This document shows, piece after piece, positions 7,104 through 13,742 of a DNA stretch of 18,941 nt. The stretch is from NCBI GenBank assembly GCA_964392105.1, contig CAYMPA010000046.1, forward strand, positions 1-18,941, written 5' to 3'. The stretch's first letter is position 1. Each line of letters starts with the position of its first letter. Both the position numbers and the translations under genes were made by a program. The notes beneath the pieces were generated by a model. The model did not search any database, had not been told where the DNA came from, and saw only the letters and a list, made by a program, of their open reading frames with translations. The stretch comes from UBA7359 sp964392105. Lineage in GTDB: Bacteria > Pseudomonadota > Gammaproteobacteria > Eutrophobiales > Eutrophobiaceae.

Positions 7104-7720
7104 TGCCCGGTTTCCTGATATTGATCGATTATTTGCATTAATTTAACTCTAGCTCTGTGTAACAATACCCGTACATTAGAGTTAGAAATCTCAAGTATGT
7201 TACAGATATCTTCCAATGATTGTTGTTCAATATCACGTAGGAGGAAAACGGATTTTTGTATAACAGGTAGTAGTTCAAGTGTTTTTTCAATGCACTGACG
7301 TAATTGTTCATTTTTGAGTATTTCTTCAGGTGACTCTATATCCCATAGTGGAGGGGGCGAAGACCAACTGCCATTATTATTAAATCGTTCGTCATTTAGG
7401 TAACCTGGAATATTTTCTTCCATGTCGTTCATTCTGACTAACTTTAATTCTTTACGTAATCGTGTTTTTGCTGTGTTACCAACGATCGTAAAGAGCCATG
7501 TTTTGATTGACGATCTTCCCTCAAATTTCGGTAGTGCCTTATATATTGAAACCCATGCTTCCTGTACAACTTCCTCGGCTATGCTACTGCCAATTATCGC
7601 CCGGGCTATTGTTACCATTTTTTGATGATAAGCACGGACCAATTCTTCAAATGCTTGATGATCCTGCTTCCTTAATCGTTTTAATAATAATGTACTGTCA
7701 CTAAATTTATTATTTTTCAT
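7097..7720 (-). CDS. ECF-family RNA polymerase sigma factor
   Basis: This 207-residue group 4 sigma factor has region 2 at about 20-92 (HQAFEELVRAYHQKM, EEVVQEAWVSIYKALPKFEGRSSIKTWLFTI) and region 4 at about 140-196 (LELLPVIQKSVFLLRDIEQQSLEDI, ending NVRVLLHRARVKL). The linker between them (about 100-138) is longer than usual and contains WSSPPPLWDIESPEEIL, a feature I associate with an ECF type paired with small soluble zinc anti-sigma factors. It shares a 7-bp overlap with that anti-sigma gene. Divergent to it lies the broken DUF547 gene across 186 bp. It likely recognises the TGTAAC-16-CGTCT promoters found near arsM, the radical SAM gene and the TVP38 fusion. Its own upstream region lacks a full copy of that motif. 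Confidence 0.93.
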   Translation of the reverse strand: MKNNKFSDSTLLLKRLRKQDHQAFEELVRAYHQKMVTIARAIIGSSIAEEVVQEAWVSIYKALPKFEGRSSIKTWLFTIVGNTAKTRLRKELKLVRMNDMEENIPGYLNDERFNNNGSWSSPPPLWDIESPEEILKNEQLRQCIEKTLELLPVIQKSVFLLRDIEQQSLEDICNILEISNSNVRVLLHRARVKLMQIIDQYQETGQC

Positions 7721-7906
7721 AACATTAAATATTCTTTATGTAACATTTAGATCAAATTATGACGAATGAATTATTTAGAAAAGTAAAAACTTACCGATCA
7801 ATGGCAAGTATTTCGATTTAGTTTGTCATATTCGGACATGATCCCTTAAAAGACGTTCAATACAAATCGTCATATTAATCAACTGTCAATAGGATAAAAA
7901 ACTTTT

Positions 7907-8449
7907 ATGTTAAAAATGAAATATGTGTAGACCTGCATCTTCTTTATCAGCCTGATTCCTGCAGCCTCTTTTGGTGAAGTACCAGATTGGACTGATTATA
8001 ACGCTATTTTGGCAAAGTATGTGAGTAGAGAGGTTAATTCAGATGTATCGTTAAATTGGGTAAATTACAGTGATTTAAAAAAAGACCAGCAATTTAAAAA
8101 CGTAATTCAAGCCCTGGAAAATTTCCCAATATCAAAATTACAAACCCGAGAAGAAAAACTGGGTTTTTATATCAATGCCTATAATATTCTGGCAATTGAT
8201 ATGGTGCTCAATCATTGGCCAGTTACCAGTATAAAAGATATAGGTTCATGTGTTAAACCTGTCTGGAATAAAACTGCAGGTTCTATTGGGGGCAAGGAAA
8301 TGATCCTGGGAATGATTGAACATAAGATTCTCAGGTCTTTGAATGAGCCACGGATTCATATGGCGATTGTTTGTGCATCAATAAGTTGTCCAGACTTGCG
8401 TACGGAAGCCTATCGAGCTGATAAACTCGATGAACAATTAAATCAGTAA
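7907..8449 (+). pseudogene. DUF547 protein gene, broken at both ends
   Basis: The reading frame starts with ATG at 7907 (MLKMKYV), meets an in-frame TAG at 7928-7930 and continues as TCIFFISLIPAASFGEVPDW, which is clearly the rest of a signal peptide and mature N-terminus. The body matches DUF547: FYINAYNILAIDMVL, CASISCPDLRTEAYRADKLDEQL. A TAA at 8447-8449 then cuts it off where family members normally continue for several dozen more residues, and the 3' end overlaps the convergent radical SAM gene by 12 bp. An internal TTG start at 8009 could give a 146-residue cytoplasmic fragment, but it would lack export and the C-terminal region. I read it as a decaying gene that once belonged to the divergent sigma locus. 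A sequencing error could explain the TAG but not the short 3' end. Confidence 0.7.
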
Positions 8450-9352
8450 TTCACTGCATGTGCTTCCATGAGTAAAACAGCTATAACAACGATGATGCTT
8501 TAGATATACGCGCTTCTCCATACTTTGGATTAGTGATGATCCAAGATCATAGAAAGGGTCATCGTCAACAAGCGTACAAGCATACACTCGCATTTTTCCG
8601 TTTTGCTTAACAATCATTTTACTGAATGCACACATAAAACCTTTACGACTTTGATCGGTATGTTTTGTCATGCACTGCTCAGTAATGACAGGTCCTATTT
8701 TATTGCTTTTTGGAGCAGCAAAATCCGGAAAGGCAGTGATAGATATATTCGAAGGAAGCCCGTTGTTATTAAATAATAATTGGTATTGATTTTCTATTAT
8801 GTCCTTGTTTTCATCATTTTTCATTTGCCGGGCAACGGACAGATTGAATCCATGTTGATGTAATAATTTCATTCCCTGCAGTGCTTTATCGAAATTACCC
8901 AAGCCTCTTTCGGCATCATGTCTTTTTTTATCTGGATAGTCCAGGCTGATACGAAAAGAAACAGGAGAAGGATTGGTTAATAGCCCGTTTATTTTGTTGA
9001 TTCGTTTAATTAATGGGTCGGTTCCATTGGTCAGTATCAAGCAAGGACGGCGTTGGGATGCATAATCCAGGATTTTTAAAAAATCTTTTACAATAAAAGG
9101 CTCACCGCCTGTAAAGGAAAACTGTTTAACATCAAGTGTAATTGCTTCATCAATGAAGGGCTTGACATCATTCAAAGTAATGCGTTGAAGCCGGGTGTCC
9201 CCTGGCTTTGAGCCCTCCAAACAAAACGAACAAGATAAATTACAGGCAGTACCTGTATGGAACCATAATTCATCCAATGCATGCGGGTCAATATAACCAT
9301 AACCCGCAGTATCTGCCACATGAAGGGGACTTAATACATTTAGTCTAGTCAT
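8438..9352 (-). CDS. Radical SAM enzyme with SPASM-like C-terminus
   Basis: This 304-residue protein has the radical SAM [4Fe-4S] motif C37-x3-C41-x2-C44 (ACNLSCSFC) and the SAM-binding GGEP (FSFTGGEPF, 78-86). The C-terminal cysteines C227, C241, C259, C289, C292 and C299 (C-x17-C, then C-x2-C-x6-C) resemble a SPASM/twitch region that would hold auxiliary clusters, as in peptide- or small-molecule-modifying enzymes. It is not a match to ArsS as I know it: the N-terminal cluster motif and length differ. It has a candidate ECF promoter of the arsM type, divergent from a matching promoter for the TVP38-reductase fusion. The substrate is unknown; given the context, it may act on a methylated arsenical or other small molecule, but that is inference. 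Confidence 0.85.
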   Translation of the reverse strand: MTRLNVLSPLHVADTAGYGYIDPHALDELWFHTGTACNLSCSFCLEGSKPGDTRLQRITLNDVKPFIDEAITLDVKQFSFTGGEPFIVKDFLKILDYASQRRPCLILTNGTDPLIKRINKINGLLTNPSPVSFRISLDYPDKKRHDAERGLGNFDKALQGMKLLHQHGFNLSVARQMKNDENKDIIENQYQLLFNNNGLPSNISITAFPDFAAPKSNKIGPVITEQCMTKHTDQSRKGFMCAFSKMIVKQNGKMRVYACTLVDDDPFYDLGSSLIQSMEKRVYLKHHRCYSCFTHGSTCSELLI

Positions 9353-9390
9353 CGTTATTACTCAGGGATTAATGTGTAACGTTAAAAGTA

Positions 9391-9417
9391 AGACACAAAA
9401 CAACTTTATTTGTTACG
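9391..9417 (-). promoter_or_regulatory. Candidate ECF promoter of the radical SAM gene
   Basis: On the minus strand, CGTAAC (9417-9412), continuing AA, is separated by 16 bp from TGTCT (9395-9391), which ends 39 bp before the start codon. It is back-to-back with the plus-strand copy at 9433-9459; the two -35 elements are only 15 bp apart. Confidence 0.6.
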
Positions 9418-9432
9418 AATAAACTTTGTTGC

Positions 9433-9459
9433 CGTAACAATTACAACCTGGATACGTCT
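9433..9459 (+). promoter_or_regulatory. Candidate ECF promoter of the TVP38-reductase gene
   Basis: CGTAAC (9433-9438), continuing AA, is followed after 16 bp by CGTCTC, with CGTCT at 9455-9459. This is the same hexamer-spacing-hexamer as arsM but on the opposite strand, 46 bp before the GTG start chosen for the fusion gene. Its presence argues against the longer reading frame that opens at 9410, because the promoter would then lie inside the gene. Confidence 0.65.
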
Positions 9460-9505
9460 CCTAATTAGGCAAACACGTATATTTTTTCTACTTGGGAGTA
9501 GCTTG

Positions 9506-11677
9506 GTGAACAAAAAAATAATGTTGATTGGTTTTATGATAGTTTTTATTACGGCCTTTTTTATATTTGATTTAAATCAATATCTTACTTTTGACTATCT
9601 TCAAGATAAAAAAACAATTTTAGACGGTTTAGTTTCAAGTAGCCCAATAAAGTACGGTCTTTTATTCTTTATTTTATATTTGTTGGTAACAGCATTGTCA
9701 TTGCCGGGTGCAGCCCTCATGACATTGGCAGCCGGAGCCTTGTTTGGTTTGTTCTGGGGTGTGATTTTAGTATCGTTCGCATCGACGCTTGGAGCAACCA
9801 TTGCTTTTCTTCTATCACGGTTTTTATTTCGTGATGCTGTACAAAAATATTTTTATAAACAAATGAGCACGATAAATAAGGGTATAGAAAAAGAAGGCCG
9901 GTTATATCTTTTCAGTTTGCGAATGATTCCTCTTTTTCCTTTTTTTGTGATAAATCTCGTTATGGGTATAACTAAAATACCGGTAATAACTTTTTTCTGG
10001 GTTAGCCAGATAGGGATGCTTGCCGGCACGATCGTTTATATTAATGCCGGGACGCAACTTGCAATACTTGAATCTGCTAAAGATATTATATCTGTCCCTA
10101 TGCTTTTATCCTTTGCGCTGTTGGGCGTGTTCCCTATATTAGCAAGTAGAATAATACGAATTATTAAACGCCATATAGTATTAAGTAAATATGAAAAGCC
10201 AAAACAGTTTGATAGAAACCTGATTGTTATCGGAGGCGGCTCTGCTGGTTTGGTTGCTGCTTATATTGCTGCAGCAGTTAAATCCAAAGTTACACTGGTT
10301 GAAAAACTCAGGATGGGCGGAGACTGTTTAAACACGGGGTGCGTACCATCAAAAGCACTTATCCGTTCTGCCAGATTTATTCATGACACAAAACGGGCTA
10401 AAAGCTTGGGGTTTGATAAGGTAAATGTCGATTTCAGTTTCGACAAAATAATGTCCAGGGTACACAGAGTAATTGGACAGATTGCACCTCATGATTCCCG
10501 TGAACGTTATTCCCAGTTGGGTGTTGAATGCCTGGAGGGTAAAGCAAAAATAACCTCGCCATATACAGTTGAGATCAATGGTAAATCTATTTCAAGTCGA
10601 GCAATTATTGTGGCGACGGGAGCACGTCCATTCATTCCTCATATTGAAGGGCTTGAACAGATTGATTATCTGACTTCAGATTCTGTCTGGGAGTTAAAAC
10701 AACTGCCAAAAAGGCTAATTGTTCTGGGAGGCGGTCCTATTGGATGTGAATTAGCACAGGCTTTTTCCAGATTAGGAAGCTCTGTTACATTAGTCGAGAT
10801 GGGTTCAAGGATTTTACCAAGAGAAGATTATGACGTTTCTTCAGAAATTTCGGAGCGTATTCGAGATGAAGGGATCAATTTACGTGTTAGTCATACTGCC
10901 AAAGCAGTAAAAATTGTCGAAGATGAAAAATTGTTGGTATGTGATCATTTTGAAAAAAATGATGCGGAATTACCGTTTGATGAAATTTTGATTGCTATTG
11001 GTAGACAAGCTAATACATCTGACTTGGGCCTTGAGGAGATGGGGATACAACTAAGAGGAAATGGTACGATTGAAACCGATGAATATTTGCAAACAAGTAT
11101 ACCAACTATATATGCCAGTGGTGATGTGACCGGGCCGTATCAGTTTACTCATACGGCAGCACATCAATCCTGGTATGCATCTGTAAATGCATTATTTGGA
11201 TTTATAAAAAAGTTCAAGGTCGATTATTCAATTATTCCATGGACCACCTTTGTCGATCCTGAAGTTGCCAGGGTTGGCCTGAATGTTCAGGAAGCGAAAG
11301 AGAAAGGAATTGACCATGAAGTCACCATATTTAAGCTAAATGAACTGGATCGGGCGATCACGGAAGAGGCTGGTCATGGATTCATAAAAATACTAACTGT
11401 ACCAGGTAAAGACATTATTCTTGGTGTTACAATTGTTGGTAAGCATGCAGGGGAATTGATTGCAGAATATGTTTTAGCCATGAAACACAGTATTGGTCTA
11501 AATAAAATACTCGGCACAATACACATCTATCCGACTATGGCAGAAGCAAATAAATACGCTGCAGGAGCGTGGAAACGTGACCATGCACCAACAAGTCTAT
11601 TACGCCTGGCAGAACGGCTTCATAATTGGCGATTAGGTCCGAATGACGAACCAGTACATCAGGTAATGGATACTTAA
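9506..11677 (+). CDS. TVP38/TMEM64-flavin disulfide reductase fusion
   Basis: This is a fusion of about 723 residues. Residues about 1-220 are a TVP38/TMEM64 (DedA-like, VTT) membrane domain with LPGAALMTLAAGALFGLFWG and FSLRMIPLFPFFVINLVMG. Residues about 236-723 are a class I pyridine nucleotide-disulfide oxidoreductase: FAD fold VIGGGSAG, redox cysteines C274/C279 in GGDCLNTGCVPSK, NAD(P)H fold VLGGGPIGCELA, ASGDVTG, and dimer-interface motifs ending HIYPTMAEA. It resembles mercuric reductase-type proteins, but the C-terminal vicinal Cys pair and the N-terminal metal-binding domain are absent, so Hg(II) reduction is not supported. GTG at 9506 was chosen because GGGAG lies seven bases upstream; the frame itself opens at 9410. 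Such membrane-anchored flavoproteins probably pass electrons to a quinone, thiol or metalloid substrate at the membrane. Confidence 0.88.
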   Translation: MNKKIMLIGFMIVFITAFFIFDLNQYLTFDYLQDKKTILDGLVSSSPIKYGLLFFILYLLVTALSLPGAALMTLAAGALFGLFWGVILVSFASTLGATIAFLLSRFLFRDAVQKYFYKQMSTINKGIEKEGRLYLFSLRMIPLFPFFVINLVMGITKIPVITFFWVSQIGMLAGTIVYINAGTQLAILESAKDIISVPMLLSFALLGVFPILASRIIRIIKRHIVLSKYEKPKQFDRNLIVIGGGSAGLVAAYIAAAVKSKVTLVEKLRMGGDCLNTGCVPSKALIRSARFIHDTKRAKSLGFDKVNVDFSFDKIMSRVHRVIGQIAPHDSRERYSQLGVECLEGKAKITSPYTVEINGKSISSRAIIVATGARPFIPHIEGLEQIDYLTSDSVWELKQLPKRLIVLGGGPIGCELAQAFSRLGSSVTLVEMGSRILPREDYDVSSEISERIRDEGINLRVSHTAKAVKIVEDEKLLVCDHFEKNDAELPFDEILIAIGRQANTSDLGLEEMGIQLRGNGTIETDEYLQTSIPTIYASGDVTGPYQFTHTAAHQSWYASVNALFGFIKKFKVDYSIIPWTTFVDPEVARVGLNVQEAKEKGIDHEVTIFKLNELDRAITEEAGHGFIKILTVPGKDIILGVTIVGKHAGELIAEYVLAMKHSIGLNKILGTIHIYPTMAEANKYAAGAWKRDHAPTSLLRLAERLHNWRLGPNDEPVHQVMDT

Positions 11678-11690
11678 GACGAACTAAAAA

Positions 11691-12080
11691 ATGAAAAAAG
11701 GCCTGGCAGGGAAATTAATAGGGGTGTTCATTGCTTTGTCAACTATCGTGGCCATAGTTGCTACTTTTATGGTCGTAAATGAAGCAAAAAAAAAGGGTGC
11801 CGAGTATGCCAAAAATAGAACAACACTTGATTGTTTAAATGAAGTAACAAAAGGTGGGCGTATCTGTACAGAAACAAGTTGTTTTCTTGAAAACAGGTAT
11901 TTTTATCAATCATGTATGGATCATGCTGACGAATCTATTGAGTTATGTGGTTCATTACCGGTGATTAGGGCATTATTAAAACTCGAATTATGGAAAAAGA
12001 AACAATGTGAAAATCTGGGTAGAAAAGACAGGACATGCCATCATATATGGCTTAAGGCATTAGAAGTATGCGGGAAGTAA
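11691..12080 (+). CDS. Membrane-anchored cysteine-rich protein
   Basis: I do not recognise this 129-residue protein. It has one N-terminal helix (about 7-29) that works as an uncleaved anchor or signal peptide, followed by a soluble part of about 95 residues with eight cysteines (C48, C59, C64, C75, C86, C106, C116, C127). That even number, with helical stretches between, suggests a periplasmic disulfide-bonded helical protein, although a metal- or metalloid-binding role is possible. It starts 13 bp after the TVP38-reductase stop and is presumably in the same transcript and under the same ECF promoter. The pairing of a thiol-redox flavoprotein with a cysteine-rich partner is suggestive, but nothing shows directly that they interact. 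Confidence 0.65.
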   Translation: MKKGLAGKLIGVFIALSTIVAIVATFMVVNEAKKKGAEYAKNRTTLDCLNEVTKGGRICTETSCFLENRYFYQSCMDHADESIELCGSLPVIRALLKLELWKKKQCENLGRKDRTCHHIWLKALEVCGK

Positions 12081-12184
12081 ATTTAATTACCTGACAAAAA
12101 AAGATATTTTATATGTTATGAAAGACTTAACGGTGTTATGTGCCGGTCCAGGTGATTGGATTTCGGAAAAGATTTTCAATTTGA

Positions 12185-12406
12185 TGTAAAGCTTCCCTAG
12201 ACATTCCCAATATAGCCATACTGCTCTTGGGACATTTATATCCGAATCAGGATATCAACATTACAACGGCTGCACGTTTATCGTCGACATTTCCATATGT
12301 GAGTCCTTTCGCACGCCCCTTTTCAAATTAAGATCAAGAAATTTGTGCTTATCATGTTGCTGATGGTGGCTATTTCGATAATTTGTTTTTTACTCTGAAA
12401 ATCTGA
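12185..12406 (+). pseudogene. Patatin-like phospholipase fragment
   Basis: One frame reads ITTAARLSSTFPYVSPFARP, then a TAA (12329-12331), then AYHVADGGYFDN and a TGA at 12404-12406. The first block resembles the 'TAARLSATFPYVSPAAR' segment and the second the catalytic-Asp 'DGG' block of large bacterial patatin-like hydrolases. Both are in the same frame and at a plausible distance, so this is a relic of the C-terminal half of such a gene. No Gly-x-Ser-x-Gly nucleophile region remains in the window. The call is by pattern recognition only. Confidence 0.5.
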
Positions 12407-12408
12407 AT

Positions 12409-12443
12409 AATTTCCCTGTATTATTCCCATTAGCAGGGAAATT
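12409..12443. terminator. Perfect 10-bp inverted repeat, possible terminator
   Basis: AATTTCCCTG (12409-12418) and CAGGGAAATT (12434-12443) form a perfect hairpin with a 15-base loop. It lies downstream of the TVP38-reductase transcript and upstream of the next plus-strand genes, where a terminator would fit. No long T tract follows, so it may instead be an mRNA-stabilising hairpin or protein site. Confidence 0.4.
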
Positions 12444-12655
12444 TAACTGAGACTAAATAGCTTGAGACTGCAGACCACCGCCAAATATAAAAATTCCCGC
12501 ATATGGGTGTGTATTTTGTAGCCCCTATCTCTGCCAAACAATAAAAAAAACCGGCTAAAGCTATTTTTATTAAAATACGTTGGTACTACAAATATCATTG
12601 AATGATTAAAAAATTACAATGTTAGACTTTAAATTAAATTTATAAACTTAAATCA

Positions 12656-12844
12656 TTGATACAATCACTTTACTATACAATCGCAGCTATACTGTTATAT
12701 CTGATTTCAGATTGGTTGCTTCAACGCATGGAGTTAAATGCCGGTCGTCGATATAAACACCGTAGTGTTATTTTTTTCTTCATAATCGCTTTTCTTGCTG
12801 TAACAAGTTTTGCGATATTAAAATACATATTGACAAATCAATAA
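12656..12844 (+). CDS. Small two-helix membrane protein
   Basis: This is a 62-residue hypothetical protein with two hydrophobic helices (about 5-20 and 38-57) separated by a basic loop (RMELNAGRRYKHRSV). The first available start is a TTG just after an in-frame stop at 12650, and no clear ribosome site precedes it, so the start is uncertain. The helix-basic-helix pattern and the sense of the family (SDWLLQRME...GRR...HRS.IFF) look like a real, conserved small membrane protein, but I cannot name a function. It precedes the heme-copper operon by about 160 bp and is separated from it by the FNR-like site, so it is probably not part of that transcript. Confidence 0.55.
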   Translation: MIQSLYYTIAAILLYLISDWLLQRMELNAGRRYKHRSVIFFFIIAFLAVTSFAILKYILTNQ

Positions 12845-12902
12845 GTTACAGAAAATAGCTGTTGGGTTTCATCTGATAATTCAATGCAAAATAATGATGT
12901 AA

Positions 12903-12916
12903 TTGATCTATGTCAA
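12903..12916. promoter_or_regulatory. FNR/DNR-type binding site
   Basis: TTGATCTATGTCAA matches the FNR/Anr/DNR consensus TTGATNNNNATCAA at nine of the ten fixed positions, and sits inside a perfect AATTGA-6-TCAATT dyad (12901-12918). A TGTAAT (12940-12945) about 30 bp from its centre could be the -10 of a class II activated promoter with a start near 12951, 55 bp before the first gene of the heme-copper operon. Control by oxygen limitation or nitric oxide would fit the operon. Confidence 0.6.
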
Positions 12917-13005
12917 TTACATAAAGGGTGTAGTTGCGCTGTAATGCGCCGATTATACTACTTAATATAATGAATCAATCTAGTTAATAGATATTGGGAG
13001 GGGAT

Positions 13006-13173
13006 ATGGCCGAATCAGACGAACAAGCTACCGAGAATCAGGAAAAAATACCGGTGATGCAGCAGATACTGGATAACCCATTTCTATTGCTCTTTATCGG
13101 CGTCACTATTCCAACCGTTTTTTACATTATCTGGGGCGTAATGGAAATCGTCACAATCCCAATAGCAAAATAA
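13006..13173 (+). CDS. Small single-TM subunit of the heme-copper complex
   Basis: This 55-residue protein has a charged, soluble N-terminus of about 20 residues (MAESDEQATENQEKI) and one hydrophobic helix (about 28-50, LLLFIGVTIPTVFYIIWGVM). A strong GGGAGG precedes the ATG. It opens the operon, 20 bp before the CuA subunit gene. Its place and size resemble the tiny accessory helix subunits of ba3-like heme-copper enzymes (subunit IIa type). The function as a structural subunit is inference from position and topology. Confidence 0.7.
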   Translation: MAESDEQATENQEKIPVMQQILDNPFLLLFIGVTIPTVFYIIWGVMEIVTIPIAK

Positions 13174-13193
13174 TAATCTAAGGAGATAACACT

Positions 13194-13739
13194 ATGTCAG
13201 TTAGCCCTCCAACAGAAAAACTCTGGTGGAATGAACCTATTCCAAAATCCGAGCTTATTTGGGTCATCATCGCATTTATCTGGGGATTGTTCATGTTTTT
13301 CACAATGATTTTCTGGCATATCTATGGTGAACAAAACCTGTCCAACGAAGCCTATCACATCACTGCTGAAGACTATTCCGCCAAGACCGAAGCTATGATA
13401 GAAAAATATCAGGTTCGCGAAGAATCGGGATATCCAGTTGTACATCCACCAGCAGGGGAAGATGTCTATCTGATAGCGCGACTCTGGCAGTGGTGGCCGA
13501 TTCTGGAGTTGGAAAAAGGGCAAACTTATCGACTGCATCTCTCTTCTCTGGACTGGATGCATGGTTTTTCCTTACAACCGGTAAATATCAATTTGCAAAT
13601 ACACCCTGACTACGAAATGGTTGTCACAATTACACCTGAACAATCCGGAGAGTTCGGAATTGTGTGTAACGAATTTTGCGGTATTGGTCATCACACCATG
13701 CTGGGCAGGATGTATATAGTCGACAACGAGGGGACATAA
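13194..13739 (+). CDS. CuA-containing subunit II of a heme-copper enzyme
   Basis: This 181-residue protein has one N-terminal membrane helix (about 20-43) and a periplasmic cupredoxin domain. All CuA ligands are visible: H123 (WMHGF), C158, C162, H166 and M169 in CNEFCGIGHHTM, with E160 between the cysteines. A single helix and short length match the ba3-type subunit II rather than the two-helix aa3 type. It would accept electrons from a periplasmic cytochrome c or blue copper protein and pass them to subunit I. AGGAG lies upstream of the ATG, and the subunit I gene follows after 3 bp, so the two are translated together. Confidence 0.92.
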   Translation: MSVSPPTEKLWWNEPIPKSELIWVIIAFIWGLFMFFTMIFWHIYGEQNLSNEAYHITAEDYSAKTEAMIEKYQVREESGYPVVHPPAGEDVYLIARLWQWWPILELEKGQTYRLHLSSLDWMHGFSLQPVNINLQIHPDYEMVVTITPEQSGEFGIVCNEFCGIGHHTMLGRMYIVDNEGT

Positions 13740-13742
13740 GAA

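Larger units (their letters stand above)
12081..12655. other. Gene-poor region between two operons
   Basis: About 575 bp contain no intact gene. The region holds a degenerate patatin-like fragment (12185-12406) and a perfect inverted repeat (12409-12443). The remaining 210 bp or so to 12655 are AT-rich without a coding frame, promoter or repeat that I can support. Confidence 0.6.

Noticed and set aside
8438..9352. Calling the radical SAM gene arsS (arsenosugar biosynthesis)
   Set aside because: The cluster motif context and length do not match ArsS as I know it; only the neighbourhood suggests arsenic.
9506..11677. Calling the fusion gene merA (mercuric reductase)
   Set aside because: The C-terminal vicinal cysteines and the N-terminal metal-binding domain are missing, and no other mer gene is present.
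11844..11871. GTAACAA followed by TGTAC at similar spacing inside the Cys-rich protein gene
   Set aside because: It is within a coding region, lacks the TCT of the -10 element and has no gene start downstream.
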